DNA of 64,000 nt from a bacterium (lineage in GTDB: Bacteria > Pseudomonadota > Alphaproteobacteria > Micavibrionales > UBA2020), in contig JAQSDV010000002.1 in assembly GCA_029945425.1 (NCBI GenBank), forward strand, positions 625,860-689,859, read 5' to 3'. A program made the position numbers and the translations under genes. Of the stretch, positions 1-8,935 are shown piece by piece (position 1 is the stretch's first letter; every line of letters starts with the position of its first letter). A model generated the notes under the pieces. That model ran no database searches. It saw only the letters and a list, made by a program, of their open reading frames with translations, and was not told where the DNA came from.

Positions 1-4
1 GATC

Positions 5-304
5 ATGACCTATACCGAAAACCTGAACAAGCCGCAGGCGAACATCCAGTTCCTCGATAGCGACGAATTTTGGTACAAGACCGAACGCTCCAGCGGCGGA
101 ACGCTGAAGATCAACCGCGAAGAACCCAAATTCAACCAGTACGACCTGTCGGTAGAAGAAGACGCCGTAAAATTCATGTCGGCCATCGCGGAAACGACGG
201 CGGCACTGGCAGCGAATGACAGCTTGCGCGAATTCGACGTTCCGCAGGCGGGCACGAACAACCGCTCGATCCTGAAAATCGCCTCGCCCCTCAAACCGAA
301 ATAA
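5..304 (+). CDS. Small hypothetical protein, start possibly upstream of window
   Basis: This gene encodes a 99-residue soluble protein of unknown function. It has no signal peptide, membrane segment or Cys pair. The composition is ordinary and hydrophilic (Asn/Glu/Ser), ending in a basic PLKPK tail. The first ATG lies four bases into the window, so the true start may be outside. It is followed after 5 bp by a second unknown gene on the same strand, so the two probably form an operon. I recognise no family. Reality of the gene is supported by its codon use and tight coupling to the next gene, and the opposite frame gives only a low-quality shadow. Confidence 0.6.
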   Translation: MTYTENLNKPQANIQFLDSDEFWYKTERSSGGTLKINREEPKFNQYDLSVEEDAVKFMSAIAETTAALAANDSLREFDVPQAGTNNRSILKIASPLKPK

Positions 305-309
305 TCCCC

Positions 310-894
310 GTGGCGGACCAAACACCGCTCACGCGCGACGAGTTGCGAGCCGCTTTCGAAGAGGGCAAGGCCGCCAAGCGCCAATTAAACGAAGAAAAAG
401 GCACATCAGGCATTCTGCAACATTTGAGCGACACCGTCCGCCTGTTGCAGGAAACCGGCATCGATATCACTGTAAAAGTAATGCCCGAGGGCCATTCGAA
501 CGCTTACGACATGATGTATGTCACCAGCAAGCCCAAGAGCAATTCGGGCAACATACAGGCCTATGGCTATATCAATATCGGTTCGGCACAGCGCCTGTTC
601 GCTATTGCCGATGATATCGGCGGCGAAAAGATCAGCCGTTTATACCTTTCCAAGTTCAATGTTACGGTTGAAGGCGGGCGCAGCAGTACCGATAACGGCG
701 GTAGCAAGACGACAACTGCAATCCCGGGCGAAGCGTTTGATTTCGATAAGGACCCCGAAGCCTTGAAAAAACTCCAGACCAAACTTTTGAATATTGCCGC
801 TGAATACACCGCGGTAATGGAGCAGGACAAGGCAGGCGTATTCAATGCGCCGTCCGCCGCCTATACAAAGCCCGCAGCACGATTAAAACTTTAG
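310..894 (+). CDS. Hypothetical cytoplasmic protein (GTG start)
   Basis: This encodes a 194-residue soluble protein of unknown function. I chose the GTG at 310, which lies 5 bp after the previous stop and gives a clean hydrophilic N-terminus (ADQTPLTRDEL). The N-terminal 60 residues look helical. The middle is beta-rich (YDMMYVTSKP, YGYINIGSAQRLF) and the C-terminus is helical, ending in a basic ARLKL. The gene ends tail to tail with lolD, the two stop codons overlapping at 891-894. I see no known motif. It probably functions with the upstream small protein, judged only from adjacency. Confidence 0.65.
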   Translation: MADQTPLTRDELRAAFEEGKAAKRQLNEEKGTSGILQHLSDTVRLLQETGIDITVKVMPEGHSNAYDMMYVTSKPKSNSGNIQAYGYINIGSAQRLFAIADDIGGEKISRLYLSKFNVTVEGGRSSTDNGGSKTTTAIPGEAFDFDKDPEALKKLQTKLLNIAAEYTAVMEQDKAGVFNAPSAAYTKPAARLKL

Positions 895-1559
895 ACTTTT
901 CCGTCTTTCAGTTCCAATACGCGGTGCATGCGGCTGGCCAGTTCGTGGTTGTGGGTCACGATCATCGCGCCGATCCGCAAATCCTCGATCGTCTGCATCA
1001 TCATCTGGAATACACCTTCGGCCGTTTTGGGGTCGAGGTTGCCGGTCGGTTCATCCGCCAGCAGCAGGGCGGGTTTGTTCACAAGACCGCGCGCAATCGC
1101 CACGCGCTGTTGTTCACCGCCGGACAGTTGAGACGGGAAATGGTCGGCGCGTTTTTCCAAGCCGACTTTTTGGAGTAAATCCATCGCGCGGTCTTTTGCT
1201 TCTTTCGGATCTTTTTCGGCGATGTATTGCGGCAGCAGCAGGTTTTCAAGCGCCGTAAAATCGGACAGCAAATGGTGCGACTGGTATACGAAACCGATCT
1301 GCGTGCGGCGCAGGCCCGTGCGGTATACATCCGCCGTGCTTTCGACCTTGATGCCGTTGATGATCACATCGCCGCTGGTCGGGCTTTCGAGCAGACCCGC
1401 GATCTGCAGCAAGGTCGTTTTGCCAGAACCGCTGGGACCCAGCAATGCGACAACTTCGCCGCGCGAGATGCTCAGGTCAACGCCGTTCAGGATATGCAGG
1501 TGATGCCCGCCCTGTTCAAAACTACGGCGTACATTTTTGATTTCTAAAACCTTATTCAC
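891..1559 (-). CDS. lolD: Lipoprotein-releasing ABC transporter ATPase LolD
   Basis: LolD is the ATPase of LolCDE, which extracts outer-membrane lipoproteins from the inner membrane for the carrier LolA. The protein shows Walker A (GPSGSGKT), the ABC signature (LSGGEQQRVAIARG) and Walker B followed by the family sequence (LLLADEPTGNLD). I chose the GTG at 1559 (VNKVLEIKNV), giving 222 residues, the normal family length. A longer frame upstream would add basic residues with no homology value and would run into lolC. The start overlaps the lolC stop by 8 bp, so the two are translationally coupled. Macrolide-export MacB-type ATPases are the main alternative, but the lolC neighbour settles it. 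Confidence 0.93.
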   Translation of the reverse strand: MNKVLEIKNVRRSFEQGGHHLHILNGVDLSISRGEVVALLGPSGSGKTTLLQIAGLLESPTSGDVIINGIKVESTADVYRTGLRRTQIGFVYQSHHLLSDFTALENLLLPQYIAEKDPKEAKDRAMDLLQKVGLEKRADHFPSQLSGGEQQRVAIARGLVNKPALLLADEPTGNLDPKTAEGVFQMMMQTIEDLRIGAMIVTHNHELASRMHRVLELKDGKV

Positions 1560-2832
1560 GGCGCAACGCCTCCACCGGATCGAGCTTGGCCGCTTTCCAC
1601 GCCGGATAAATTGTGGCGGCAAAGGAAATCAGCAACGCCATGCCCACAACAACCCCGACCTCCTGCCCGTCCATTTTGGCGGGCAGTTTGGACAGGAAAT
1701 AGACTTCACCCGGGAACAGCTTGGTGCCCAGCATCTTTTCAATCGCGTGGCGTATCGCCTCGATATTCGCGCAGAACACCGTGCCCAGCAACGCGCCCGC
1801 AAGCGTGCCCGTGACGCCGATTAACGAACCCGTATAAAGGAATATCCGCACAACCATACCGCGCGTTGCGCCCATTGTACGCAGGATCGCGATATCCCGG
1901 CCTTTGTCCTTCACCAACATAATCAGGCTGGAAATGATATTAAACGCGGCGACAATGATAATCAGGGTCAGGATCAGGAACATGACATTACGTTCCACAT
2001 CAAGCGCGCTGGCAAGACTGGCGTTATTCGCCTGCCAGTTGGAAATACCGTAGCTTCCCTGTAATTCTTTTTCGATTTTCTCCTGCACGGCATCAATCTC
2101 GCGCGTATCTGCGGTCATGACCTCGATGCTGCTCACCCCCTCGCCCATCTCGAAGAACGCCTGTGCATAGGGCATGGGCAGGAAGACGAAGCTGTTATTG
2201 TATTCAAACATGCCAACGTCAAAGATTGAGCCGACGGTGAATGTGCGCGTACGCGGCATGCAGCCAAAGGGGGTAGATTTGCAGGTCGGCGCGATCAGCG
2301 AAAACTTGCTGCCGATGTCAAGGCCGAGGCGCGTTGCCATGCTGATGCCGATGGAGGCATTTTCATCACCGAAATAACCGGTAGCAGAGGCTTGCTGGAT
2401 GATGCCTTTTGCGTCGCCTTTGCCGTTCTTGTCGGTTTTTTCGGAAAAAATCGGTTTGTTGTAGAAATCATCAGGACGCAAACCGCGCACGACGACACCC
2501 GAAGCGCCGCCGCTGGTTTTCATCAGCGCCTGACCTTCAACTGTCGGCGTCGCGCTCACGACACCCGGCACGGCCTTCAACTGCCCGACCAGTTCTTCAT
2601 ACGGATACATTGCGCCGTTGTAGCCATAGACGTTGATATGACCGTTCAGGCCGAGGATCTTGCCGATCAATTCGTCGCGAAATCCGTTCATGACGGACAT
2701 CACGATAATCAGCGTCGCCACACCCAGCATAATGCCGAGGAACGAGAAAGCGGCGATGACGGAAATAAATCCTTCTTTCCGCCGCGAGCGCAGATACCGT
2801 CCCGCCACCATTCTTTCGAAGGAAAAGGACAT
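1552..2832 (-). CDS. lolC: Lipoprotein-releasing ABC transporter permease LolC/LolE family
   Basis: This is the membrane subunit of the lipoprotein-release transporter, 426 residues. It has one N-terminal membrane segment (about residues 20-48, VIAAFSFLGIMLGVATLIIV), a large periplasmic domain (about 50-265) and three C-terminal membrane segments from about 275, the MacB/LolC FtsX-like topology. Many alphaproteobacteria have a single LolC/E-type permease, and only one is seen here. The ATG at 2832 overlaps the proS TGA in a TGATG junction. A TTG directly before it is in frame but less likely to be used. The gene is coupled to lolD downstream. Confidence 0.92.
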   Translation of the reverse strand: MSFSFERMVAGRYLRSRRKEGFISVIAAFSFLGIMLGVATLIIVMSVMNGFRDELIGKILGLNGHINVYGYNGAMYPYEELVGQLKAVPGVVSATPTVEGQALMKTSGGASGVVVRGLRPDDFYNKPIFSEKTDKNGKGDAKGIIQQASATGYFGDENASIGISMATRLGLDIGSKFSLIAPTCKSTPFGCMPRTRTFTVGSIFDVGMFEYNNSFVFLPMPYAQAFFEMGEGVSSIEVMTADTREIDAVQEKIEKELQGSYGISNWQANNASLASALDVERNVMFLILTLIIIVAAFNIISSLIMLVKDKGRDIAILRTMGATRGMVVRIFLYTGSLIGVTGTLAGALLGTVFCANIEAIRHAIEKMLGTKLFPGEVYFLSKLPAKMDGQEVGVVVGMALLISFAATIYPAWKAAKLDPVEALRRE

Positions 2833-4310
2833 CAATACGCCTTCGACACGATGACCTTTTTGCCATCATCGGCAAAAGGCAGGCAGCGCGTCGTGACGGC
2901 GAATTCGCCCTTGATCGCGGCGAATTCCGCCGAATTCTGGATCAGGCTGTAATCGAGCCTCAACCCGCCCGTCTGTTCTGCCGCGAAGAAATCACGCACT
3001 TCTTTCAGGCTGTTCACATCTTTGACCATGCCGTTCATGCGCGTACGCGCCTTTTCCAGCATGTCTTTTTGCATAGCATCGAGTGCTTCGGTGATTTTCG
3101 CGGCGACTTCGTTCACGCCGATCTTCACCTTGCCGTCCTTGCCAAGATCACGACGGGTGAGCGTCAGCTGGCCTTCGGCGATTTCGCGCGCGCCAATTTC
3201 GAGACGCACAGGAACGCCGCGCTTGATCGCCGCCCACATTTTGTCGGAGCTGCGGGCTTCGGATTTATCAACCTGCACGGTGATGTCTTTCGCGCGCAGT
3301 TCTTTCTGCACCTTGTCGCAGAACTCCAGAATGCCCGCTTTATCGGCATCGTTGTTGATAAAGGGCAGGATGACGACCTGATGCGGCGCAACGCGCGGCG
3401 GCATGATCATGCCGTCGTCATCGCCATGCGTCATGATCAACCCGCCGATGGTACGCGTGGACATACCCCAAGACGTCGTCCAAGCCAGTTTCTGCGTACC
3501 GTCACGATCAAGGTATTTGATATCCGACGAACGCGCGAAGGTTTGGCCGAGGTTGTGCGACGTCGCGCTTTGCAGCGCCTTGCCGTCCTGCATGAAGGCT
3601 TCGACGGTATAGGTTTCAATCGCGCCCGGGAAACGCTCGTCCGGCGTCTTGCTGCCGGGGATGACGGGAACTGCCAGATAGTTTTCGATGAAGTCTTGAT
3701 AAACGTCCAGCATGCGGCGCGCGTCCTGGTCGGCTTCTTCGGCAGTCGCGAAGGCGTTGTGGCCTTCCTGCCACAGGAATTCCGAGGTGCGCAGGAAGAT
3801 GCGCGGGCGCATTTCCCAACGCATGACGTTGCACCACTGGTTCAGTTTCAGCGGCAGGTCGCGATACGACTGGACCCAGTTATGCATTGACTCGCCGATG
3901 ATGGTTTCCGACGTCGGGCGAATAATCAGCGGCTCGGTCAGCACAGATGTCGGATCGGGGCCAAGTTCACCCTTGTCGTTTTTCGCAAGGCGGTGATGCG
4001 TGACGATCGCGCATTCCTTGGCGAAGCCGTCGATATGGTCGGCTTCCTTGGCGATATAGCTCATGGGGATCAGCAGCGGGAAGTAGGCGTTCTGCACCTC
4101 CTCCGCCTTGATCATCTTGTCGAAATGACGCTGGATGTTTTCCCAGACCGAAAAGCCATAAGGCTTGATGATCATGCAGCCGCGCACGGGCGCATTCTCG
4201 GCCATGTCGGCGGCCTTGATCACGTTCTGGTACCATTCGGGGAAATTTTCCTCGCGCGTCGGCGTGATCGCGGTCTTGGAATTTTTCAGGTTTTTTGCCG
4301 GCTCGGCCAT
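2832..4310 (-). CDS. proS: Prolyl-tRNA synthetase, archaeal/eukaryotic-like type
   Basis: This enzyme charges tRNA-Pro with proline. It has 492 residues with class II motifs: motif 2 near RWEMRPRIFLRTSEFLWQEG, TxE (RPTSET) in the proline pocket, and motif 3 in the GGLIMTHGDDDG region. It lacks the ~180-residue INS editing insertion of long bacterial ProRS, starts with the KPYGFSVWENIQ-type sequence, and carries an extra C-terminal domain ending in KAY. These are hallmarks of the archaeal/eukaryotic-like class (as in Thermus), not the short bacterial type I would expect in alphaproteobacteria. The Zn-binding cysteines often present in the C-terminal domain are missing. The genomic place between DUF1467 and lolC is the usual alphaproteobacterial one. 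Confidence 0.95.
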   Translation of the reverse strand: MAEPAKNLKNSKTAITPTREENFPEWYQNVIKAADMAENAPVRGCMIIKPYGFSVWENIQRHFDKMIKAEEVQNAYFPLLIPMSYIAKEADHIDGFAKECAIVTHHRLAKNDKGELGPDPTSVLTEPLIIRPTSETIIGESMHNWVQSYRDLPLKLNQWCNVMRWEMRPRIFLRTSEFLWQEGHNAFATAEEADQDARRMLDVYQDFIENYLAVPVIPGSKTPDERFPGAIETYTVEAFMQDGKALQSATSHNLGQTFARSSDIKYLDRDGTQKLAWTTSWGMSTRTIGGLIMTHGDDDGMIMPPRVAPHQVVILPFINNDADKAGILEFCDKVQKELRAKDITVQVDKSEARSSDKMWAAIKRGVPVRLEIGAREIAEGQLTLTRRDLGKDGKVKIGVNEVAAKITEALDAMQKDMLEKARTRMNGMVKDVNSLKEVRDFFAAEQTGGLRLDYSLIQNSAEFAAIKGEFAVTTRCLPFADDGKKVIVSKAY

Positions 4311-4374
4311 GGGAAATCGCCTTTGTTTTGAAATGCGTGAACCAGCACAAAATTACCCAAGCAGGGGCAATTAA

Positions 4375-4821
4375 TCAATGCTGATTATGTTTATTTTCGG
4401 CCGGCTTTTCTGCTGCTTTTGCAGGCTTTTCCGTTGCGCAGAGCTTGCGCAGGCTTTCCGCAGCCTTGCCGTCCAGCGGCTCGCCGTTATAGGTGAACGC
4501 GCCGTTTTCATACGTCAATTCGCCTAAAACCGCATAGGTTTCCTTGGCGGTCGAGCTTGGCAGGCCAAGATATTGTGCGAGGTCGATCGTGACCGGAATG
4601 CGCACGACATCGGGCATCTGCACGGGCGATTTGTTGAGGTCCGCCTCAACAACCGGCTTACCCGTCACATCAACGCCGGGCTCATAATCGACGCCAGCGG
4701 GTTTCTGGTATTCAACGGCGCGGCGGCAGAAACCGTCATCCAGCGTGCTGCGCAGTTTATGTTCCATGCAGACGGGCGTAAAGATGCTCGCAAGACCGGC
4801 AAGAACGATAAGGCTTTTCAT
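4375..4821 (-). CDS. Small exported protein of unknown function
   Basis: This encodes a 148-residue protein starting with MKSLIVLAGLASIFTPVC, a short hydrophobic leader that may be a signal peptide or anchor. The mature part is polar, with one pair of cysteines (near residues 18 and 31) and a Lys/Ala/Pro-rich C-terminal tail. The ATG at 4821 overlaps the TGA of the DUF1467 gene (ATGA), so translation is coupled. A longer frame to 4842 would break this arrangement. In related genomes a small unknown envelope protein often sits here. I do not recognise a domain. Confidence 0.7.
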   Translation of the reverse strand: MKSLIVLAGLASIFTPVCMEHKLRSTLDDGFCRRAVEYQKPAGVDYEPGVDVTGKPVVEADLNKSPVQMPDVVRIPVTIDLAQYLGLPSSTAKETYAVLGELTYENGAFTYNGEPLDGKAAESLRKLCATEKPAKAAEKPAENKHNQH

Positions 4822-5072
4822 TGTGGCGTCCCCCTGAACCACTCGCCCCAGCGAATGATATCCATTTCAACCAGAATATAAACAATCAGCATGATCACTG
4901 CCGACAAAACAGTATTGATCAATAGCTTTTTCTTGAGGTCAGGATTCACAGGCGCACCGGCATCGTGCCCCTTACCGTCATCCGTGTTGCGCTGCACGCC
5001 CAGCGGCAGCACGGTGAACAACATGATCCACCAGACCAGAAGATAGATGAAAACGACGGTGACCAGCGACAT
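4818..5072 (-). CDS. DUF1467 family small membrane protein
   Basis: This is an 84-residue protein with two predicted membrane helices (about residues 4-27 and 50-68) and a conserved family pattern: WWIMLFTVLPLGVQ after helix 1, a polar GAPVNPDLKKKLL loop and a second helix ending in VEMDIIRW. DUF1467 proteins are typical of alphaproteobacteria and are usually encoded next to RNase J, as here, 1 bp downstream of rnj. Function is unknown; an inner-membrane location is inferred from the helices. Confidence 0.88.
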   Translation of the reverse strand: MSLVTVVFIYLLVWWIMLFTVLPLGVQRNTDDGKGHDAGAPVNPDLKKKLLINTVLSAVIMLIVYILVEMDIIRWGEWFRGTPQ

Positions 5073-5073
5073 G

Positions 5074-6753
5074 CTACACCCGTATCAGGTGAACGCGCGT
5101 CTGCGGCTTGCGGTCGAAACGCTCGTTGAAGAAACGGCGCGCGGTGACACGGATCAGTTCCGTCACTTCGTCGTCGCTGCCGCGCAAACTCTTGGGCATG
5201 TTTTGCAGCGCTTTGGCAACTTCCGCCTCGGCGGCGGCAAGATGTGGAGTATCCTGATCGCTGGTTTCATCCAGCAACCCAAGCGCGGTAATGCGCGGAT
5301 CGGCGACAAGGTTGCCGCGGCCGTCCATCACGACCGTGACAACCGCGCTGCCGTTAAACATCATGCGCTTGCGGGTCAGGATGGCTTCGTTATCGACTTG
5401 AACAATTCGGTTTCCTTCAATCGCAAGGATGCCGCTTTTGACTTCACCAACGGGACGCAAGCCTTCCCTGGTGATTTCGATTACGTCGCCGTTCACAGGA
5501 ATGAAGGTTTCTGGCACGCCGCATTCACGCGCAAGGTCGGCGTGTTTTTCCTGCTGCATATGCTCGCCATGCACGGGGATAACGGATTTCGGCTTTACCC
5601 AGGCGTAGAGCTGTTTCAATTCGTCACGGTACGGATGGCCGGAAACGTGGATCGGCGCATCGCGATCGGAAATAACATTCACGCCGTTGATCAGGAAACG
5701 GTTCTTGATACGGTCAACCGCACGGTCGTTGCCCGGAATGGTACGGGAGGAGAAAATCATCACATCCCCCTCGCCCAGCCGCATGGCGGGATGGTCGTTA
5801 TTGGAAACGCGCGCAAGCGCCGCACGCGGCTCGCCCTGCGATCCGGTGCAAATATAAACGACGTTTTCGCCGCCCGCGATGTTGGCGGCATCACCGTCAA
5901 GGAACGGCGGTACATCGCGCAGATATCCGCTGTTGCGCGCCGCTTCATCGACACTCCACAGCGAGCGCCCGACCAGCGATACCTTGCGGTTATTGGCTTT
6001 CGCGGCTTCGTAAATGCTCTTGATGCGGCCAACATTGGTGGCGAAACAGGTGACGGCGATTTGTGCATCAAACTCGCTGAACAGTTCGGTCAGGTTTTTC
6101 AGCACATCGCGCTCTGACCCCGAATGACCCGGCACCATGGCGTTTGTGGAATCGCCCACAACAGCCAATACGCCTTCTTCGCCGAGTTTCTTCAGCGCCT
6201 CCGCATCCGTCAGGTCGCCCAGCACGGGGTCGGGATCGATCTTCCAATCGCCGGTATGCAGAACAGTGCCGATGCCCTTGACCGAAATCGCGATCGAATT
6301 CGCCTCCGGTATCGAATGCGCCATGCGGATGAATTCCAGATGGAACGGGCCGATATCAAGTTTGCCCTGCTGCGGCACTTCATGCAACTTGACCTGATGG
6401 CCCCATGTCCATTCGCTCAAGGATTGGCGCAGGCGTTCCATGGTGAATTTCGTGGCATAGAGCGGCGTGTTCAGGCGCGGCCAGAGATGGTCGACAGCGC
6501 CAATATGATCTTCGTGCCCATGCGTGAAGAAAATACCGAGCAGCTTGTTGCCAAGCGTTGTCGCAAAAGCGGGATCGGGCAGGAGAATATCGACGCCCGG
6601 CATCGTTTCATCGGCGAAGCCCATGCCGCAATCAATCATGATCCATTGGTCTTTGTGGCCGTACAGCGTCATGTTTGCGCCGAAAACGCCGCAGCCGCCG
6701 AGTGGCACGCAGTAGATGGCGTCTGAATCCATGTTAAAACCGAGTGATGACAT
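5074..6753 (-). CDS. rnj: Ribonuclease J
   Basis: RNase J is a metallo-beta-lactamase-fold ribonuclease with 5'-3' exo- and endonuclease activity in mRNA turnover and rRNA maturation. The 559-residue protein has the zinc motif HGHEDH (about residue 77), the beta-CASP domain (CFATNVGRI and following, TGSQGEPRAAL) and the later metal and phosphate-binding sequence HVSGHPYRDEL and PVHGEH. Start at 6753 overlaps the birA TGA in a TGATG junction; a second Met eight residues in is an alternative. Size and order (birA-rnj-DUF1467) match alphaproteobacterial RNase J. Confidence 0.95.
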   Translation of the reverse strand: MSSLGFNMDSDAIYCVPLGGCGVFGANMTLYGHKDQWIMIDCGMGFADETMPGVDILLPDPAFATTLGNKLLGIFFTHGHEDHIGAVDHLWPRLNTPLYATKFTMERLRQSLSEWTWGHQVKLHEVPQQGKLDIGPFHLEFIRMAHSIPEANSIAISVKGIGTVLHTGDWKIDPDPVLGDLTDAEALKKLGEEGVLAVVGDSTNAMVPGHSGSERDVLKNLTELFSEFDAQIAVTCFATNVGRIKSIYEAAKANNRKVSLVGRSLWSVDEAARNSGYLRDVPPFLDGDAANIAGGENVVYICTGSQGEPRAALARVSNNDHPAMRLGEGDVMIFSSRTIPGNDRAVDRIKNRFLINGVNVISDRDAPIHVSGHPYRDELKQLYAWVKPKSVIPVHGEHMQQEKHADLARECGVPETFIPVNGDVIEITREGLRPVGEVKSGILAIEGNRIVQVDNEAILTRKRMMFNGSAVVTVVMDGRGNLVADPRITALGLLDETSDQDTPHLAAAEAEVAKALQNMPKSLRGSDDEVTELIRVTARRFFNERFDRKPQTRVHLIRV

Positions 6754-7475
6754 CAGCCTGCAAAAACCTCTCCGGAACAGACGGCACGTTTCGCGCCATC
6801 CGGTGTTTCAATTTCGAGCGCGCCGACATCGTCGATGCCGAGAAACTTGCCCGAGAAAGTCTCGTTCGGCATACGAACCTGTATCGTCATGCCTAAATTT
6901 TGCGCATAATGCAGCCATTGGGAACGGATAGGTGCAAATCCGCTCTTGACCCACAAGTCGTATAAATCTTTCACGCGTGCGCTGAGTTTTTCCAGCACTT
7001 GCCCCGCTTCGGCCTCGGTGCCGAAATCCTTAAGGCTGGCGGCACCGTCGGGCGCGCCCGCGACATTCACGCCGATGCCCATCACGACCCAGTCTTCCTC
7101 CGCCTCCAGCAAGATACCGGCGGCTTTCTTGCCGTTCAGAAGCAGGTCGTTCGGCCATTTCAGCGCAATCTGCGCAGGCTTTGACATCATTTCCTTCACC
7201 GTTTCGGCAAGCGCGACGGCGGCAAGGAATGACAGCTGGCCGTTTTGCGCTGCGGTGGCTGCGGGACGCAACAGGATACTCATGTAAAGGTTGCCGGAAA
7301 CGGACGTCCAGACGTTGCCCTGTCGCCCCTTCCCTGCTGTCTGTTCATGCGCCCAGACCGTTGTGAATGCGGGATAGCCGCTACGCGCCAGTTGCTTGGC
7401 ATGATCGTTCGTGCTGCCAACGCTCGGCAGTTCGATCAGGTTGAAGGCAGGCGCTAGTTGCGGCTTATAGGTCAT
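6753..7475 (-). CDS. birA: Biotin-[acetyl-CoA-carboxylase] ligase
   Basis: BirA attaches biotin to the biotin carboxyl carrier protein through biotinyl-AMP. The 240-residue protein has the conserved GSTND at the start, the flexible adenylate loop GKGRQGNVWTS, KWPNDLLL with the substrate-contacting Lys, and a small C-terminal SH3-like domain (SGKFLGIDDVGALEIE). There is no N-terminal helix-turn-helix, so this is the monofunctional form that does not repress transcription. It overlaps nuoN by 4 bp and rnj by a shared base, so it is transcribed with the complex I operon, which is the usual alphaproteobacterial arrangement. Confidence 0.94.
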   Translation of the reverse strand: MTYKPQLAPAFNLIELPSVGSTNDHAKQLARSGYPAFTTVWAHEQTAGKGRQGNVWTSVSGNLYMSILLRPAATAAQNGQLSFLAAVALAETVKEMMSKPAQIALKWPNDLLLNGKKAAGILLEAEEDWVVMGIGVNVAGAPDGAASLKDFGTEAEAGQVLEKLSARVKDLYDLWVKSGFAPIRSQWLHYAQNLGMTIQVRMPNETFSGKFLGIDDVGALEIETPDGAKRAVCSGEVFAG

Positions 7476-8935
7476 TTAGGCTTGAATATCGCGATGGACT
7501 TCGCCGCCGCGTCCGCCGATGCCAGCAACGGGCCGGGCAATGCGATGAACAGCAGCATGGCGACGGTCGAAACACCCGCCAGCACGTTGAGGCGCACATC
7601 GGTTGCGGGGTCGAGACCTTCGTCACCCGCTTCCTCGAAATACATGACCTTGATAATGCGCAGGTAATAATAAGCCGCAATCACGGAGGAAATGACACCG
7701 ATCACGGCAAGCCAGTAAAGCCCTTGCGCGATAGCAGCCTGAAACACGAACAGCTTGCCAAAGAAACCGGCGAGCGGCGGAATGCCCGCCATCGAGAACA
7801 TCATAACCGTCATCGCGAGCGCCAGCATGGGCTGACGCTGGCCGAGACCGGAGAGGTCGGAGATATCCTCCAGCATGCGTTCGCGCTGTTTCATCATCAG
7901 GACAATGGCAAAGGTGCCGATGGTCATGACCATGTAAATAGCCGCGAAAATCATGACGGCCTTCACACCTTCGGCGCTGGCGGCTGCCAGACCGACAAGC
8001 GCGTAGCCCATATTGCCGATCGAACTATATGCCAGCAGGCGTTTGATATTCGTCTGGCCGATGGCGGCGACGGAACCCAGCAACATGGAGGCAATCGCTA
8101 GCACGACGACGATCTGCTGCCATTCCGCAACCATGCTGCCAAACGGCCCCATGAACACGCGGGTGAGTAGCGCGAGCGCGGCGATTTTCGGCGCGATGGC
8201 AAAGAACGCGGTGACCGAGGTCGGCGCGCCTTCGTACACGTCCGGCGTCCACATATGGAACGGTACGGCAGAAATCTTGAAGGCAAGACCACAAATCAGC
8301 ATCACCATGCCGACGATGACGCCGAGGCTGAGCGGCGCCGATGCCGCAAGGATCGTCGCCATTTTGTCGAAATTGGTAACACCGGTATAACCGTACAGCA
8401 GCGACGCGCCATAAAGCAGCATGCCGGACGACAACGCGCCGAGGACGAAATATTTCAGGCCGCCTTCGGTCGATTTGATGCTGTCACGCTGGATAGCCGC
8501 CAGCACATACAGTGGCAAACTTTGCATCTCGAGACCCATATAGAGCGAGATCAAGTCGTTTGCCGAAATCATCAAGAGCATGCCGAGCGTTGCGAAGAGG
8601 ATGAGGATCGGGTATTCAAAGCGCATGATACGCTGGCGCTCGGCATACTTCGCCGCCATGAGGATGGAGACGGCGGAGCCCGCGATCACCAGCATTTTCA
8701 TGAAACCGCCGAAGCTGTCGGAAATAAACATGCCGTTGAAGGTCGTGACCGTCTCGCCGCAATAACGGCAGATCATGGCACCAACTGCCAGCAGTGCGAA
8801 GATAGACAGGTTGGACACAGCCTGAAACGGCTCGTCTTTGCGCGATACGCCAAACATCAGCAGCATAAGCGCAAGGATCGCCAGCGAGATCTCGGGGAAA
8901 GCCGGCATCAAATCCGGCGCGACGAACTGTATCAT
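7472..8935 (-). CDS. nuoN: NADH-quinone oxidoreductase subunit N
   Basis: This is an antiporter-like membrane subunit of complex I, one of the three proton-pumping channels. The 487-residue protein is almost entirely transmembrane (about 14 helices). Conserved features include GLEMQSLPLYVL in helix 5 with its charged Glu, the Lys in SSGMLLYGASLLYGYTG-adjacent helices, FKISAVPFHMWTPDVYEG and KRLLAYSSIGNMGY. Length is normal. It overlaps nuoM (4 bp) and birA (4 bp). It is the last nuo gene in the operon. Confidence 0.96.
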   Translation of the reverse strand: MIQFVAPDLMPAFPEISLAILALMLLMFGVSRKDEPFQAVSNLSIFALLAVGAMICRYCGETVTTFNGMFISDSFGGFMKMLVIAGSAVSILMAAKYAERQRIMRFEYPILILFATLGMLLMISANDLISLYMGLEMQSLPLYVLAAIQRDSIKSTEGGLKYFVLGALSSGMLLYGASLLYGYTGVTNFDKMATILAASAPLSLGVIVGMVMLICGLAFKISAVPFHMWTPDVYEGAPTSVTAFFAIAPKIAALALLTRVFMGPFGSMVAEWQQIVVVLAIASMLLGSVAAIGQTNIKRLLAYSSIGNMGYALVGLAAASAEGVKAVMIFAAIYMVMTIGTFAIVLMMKQRERMLEDISDLSGLGQRQPMLALAMTVMMFSMAGIPPLAGFFGKLFVFQAAIAQGLYWLAVIGVISSVIAAYYYLRIIKVMYFEEAGDEGLDPATDVRLNVLAGVSTVAMLLFIALPGPLLASADAAAKSIAIFKPK

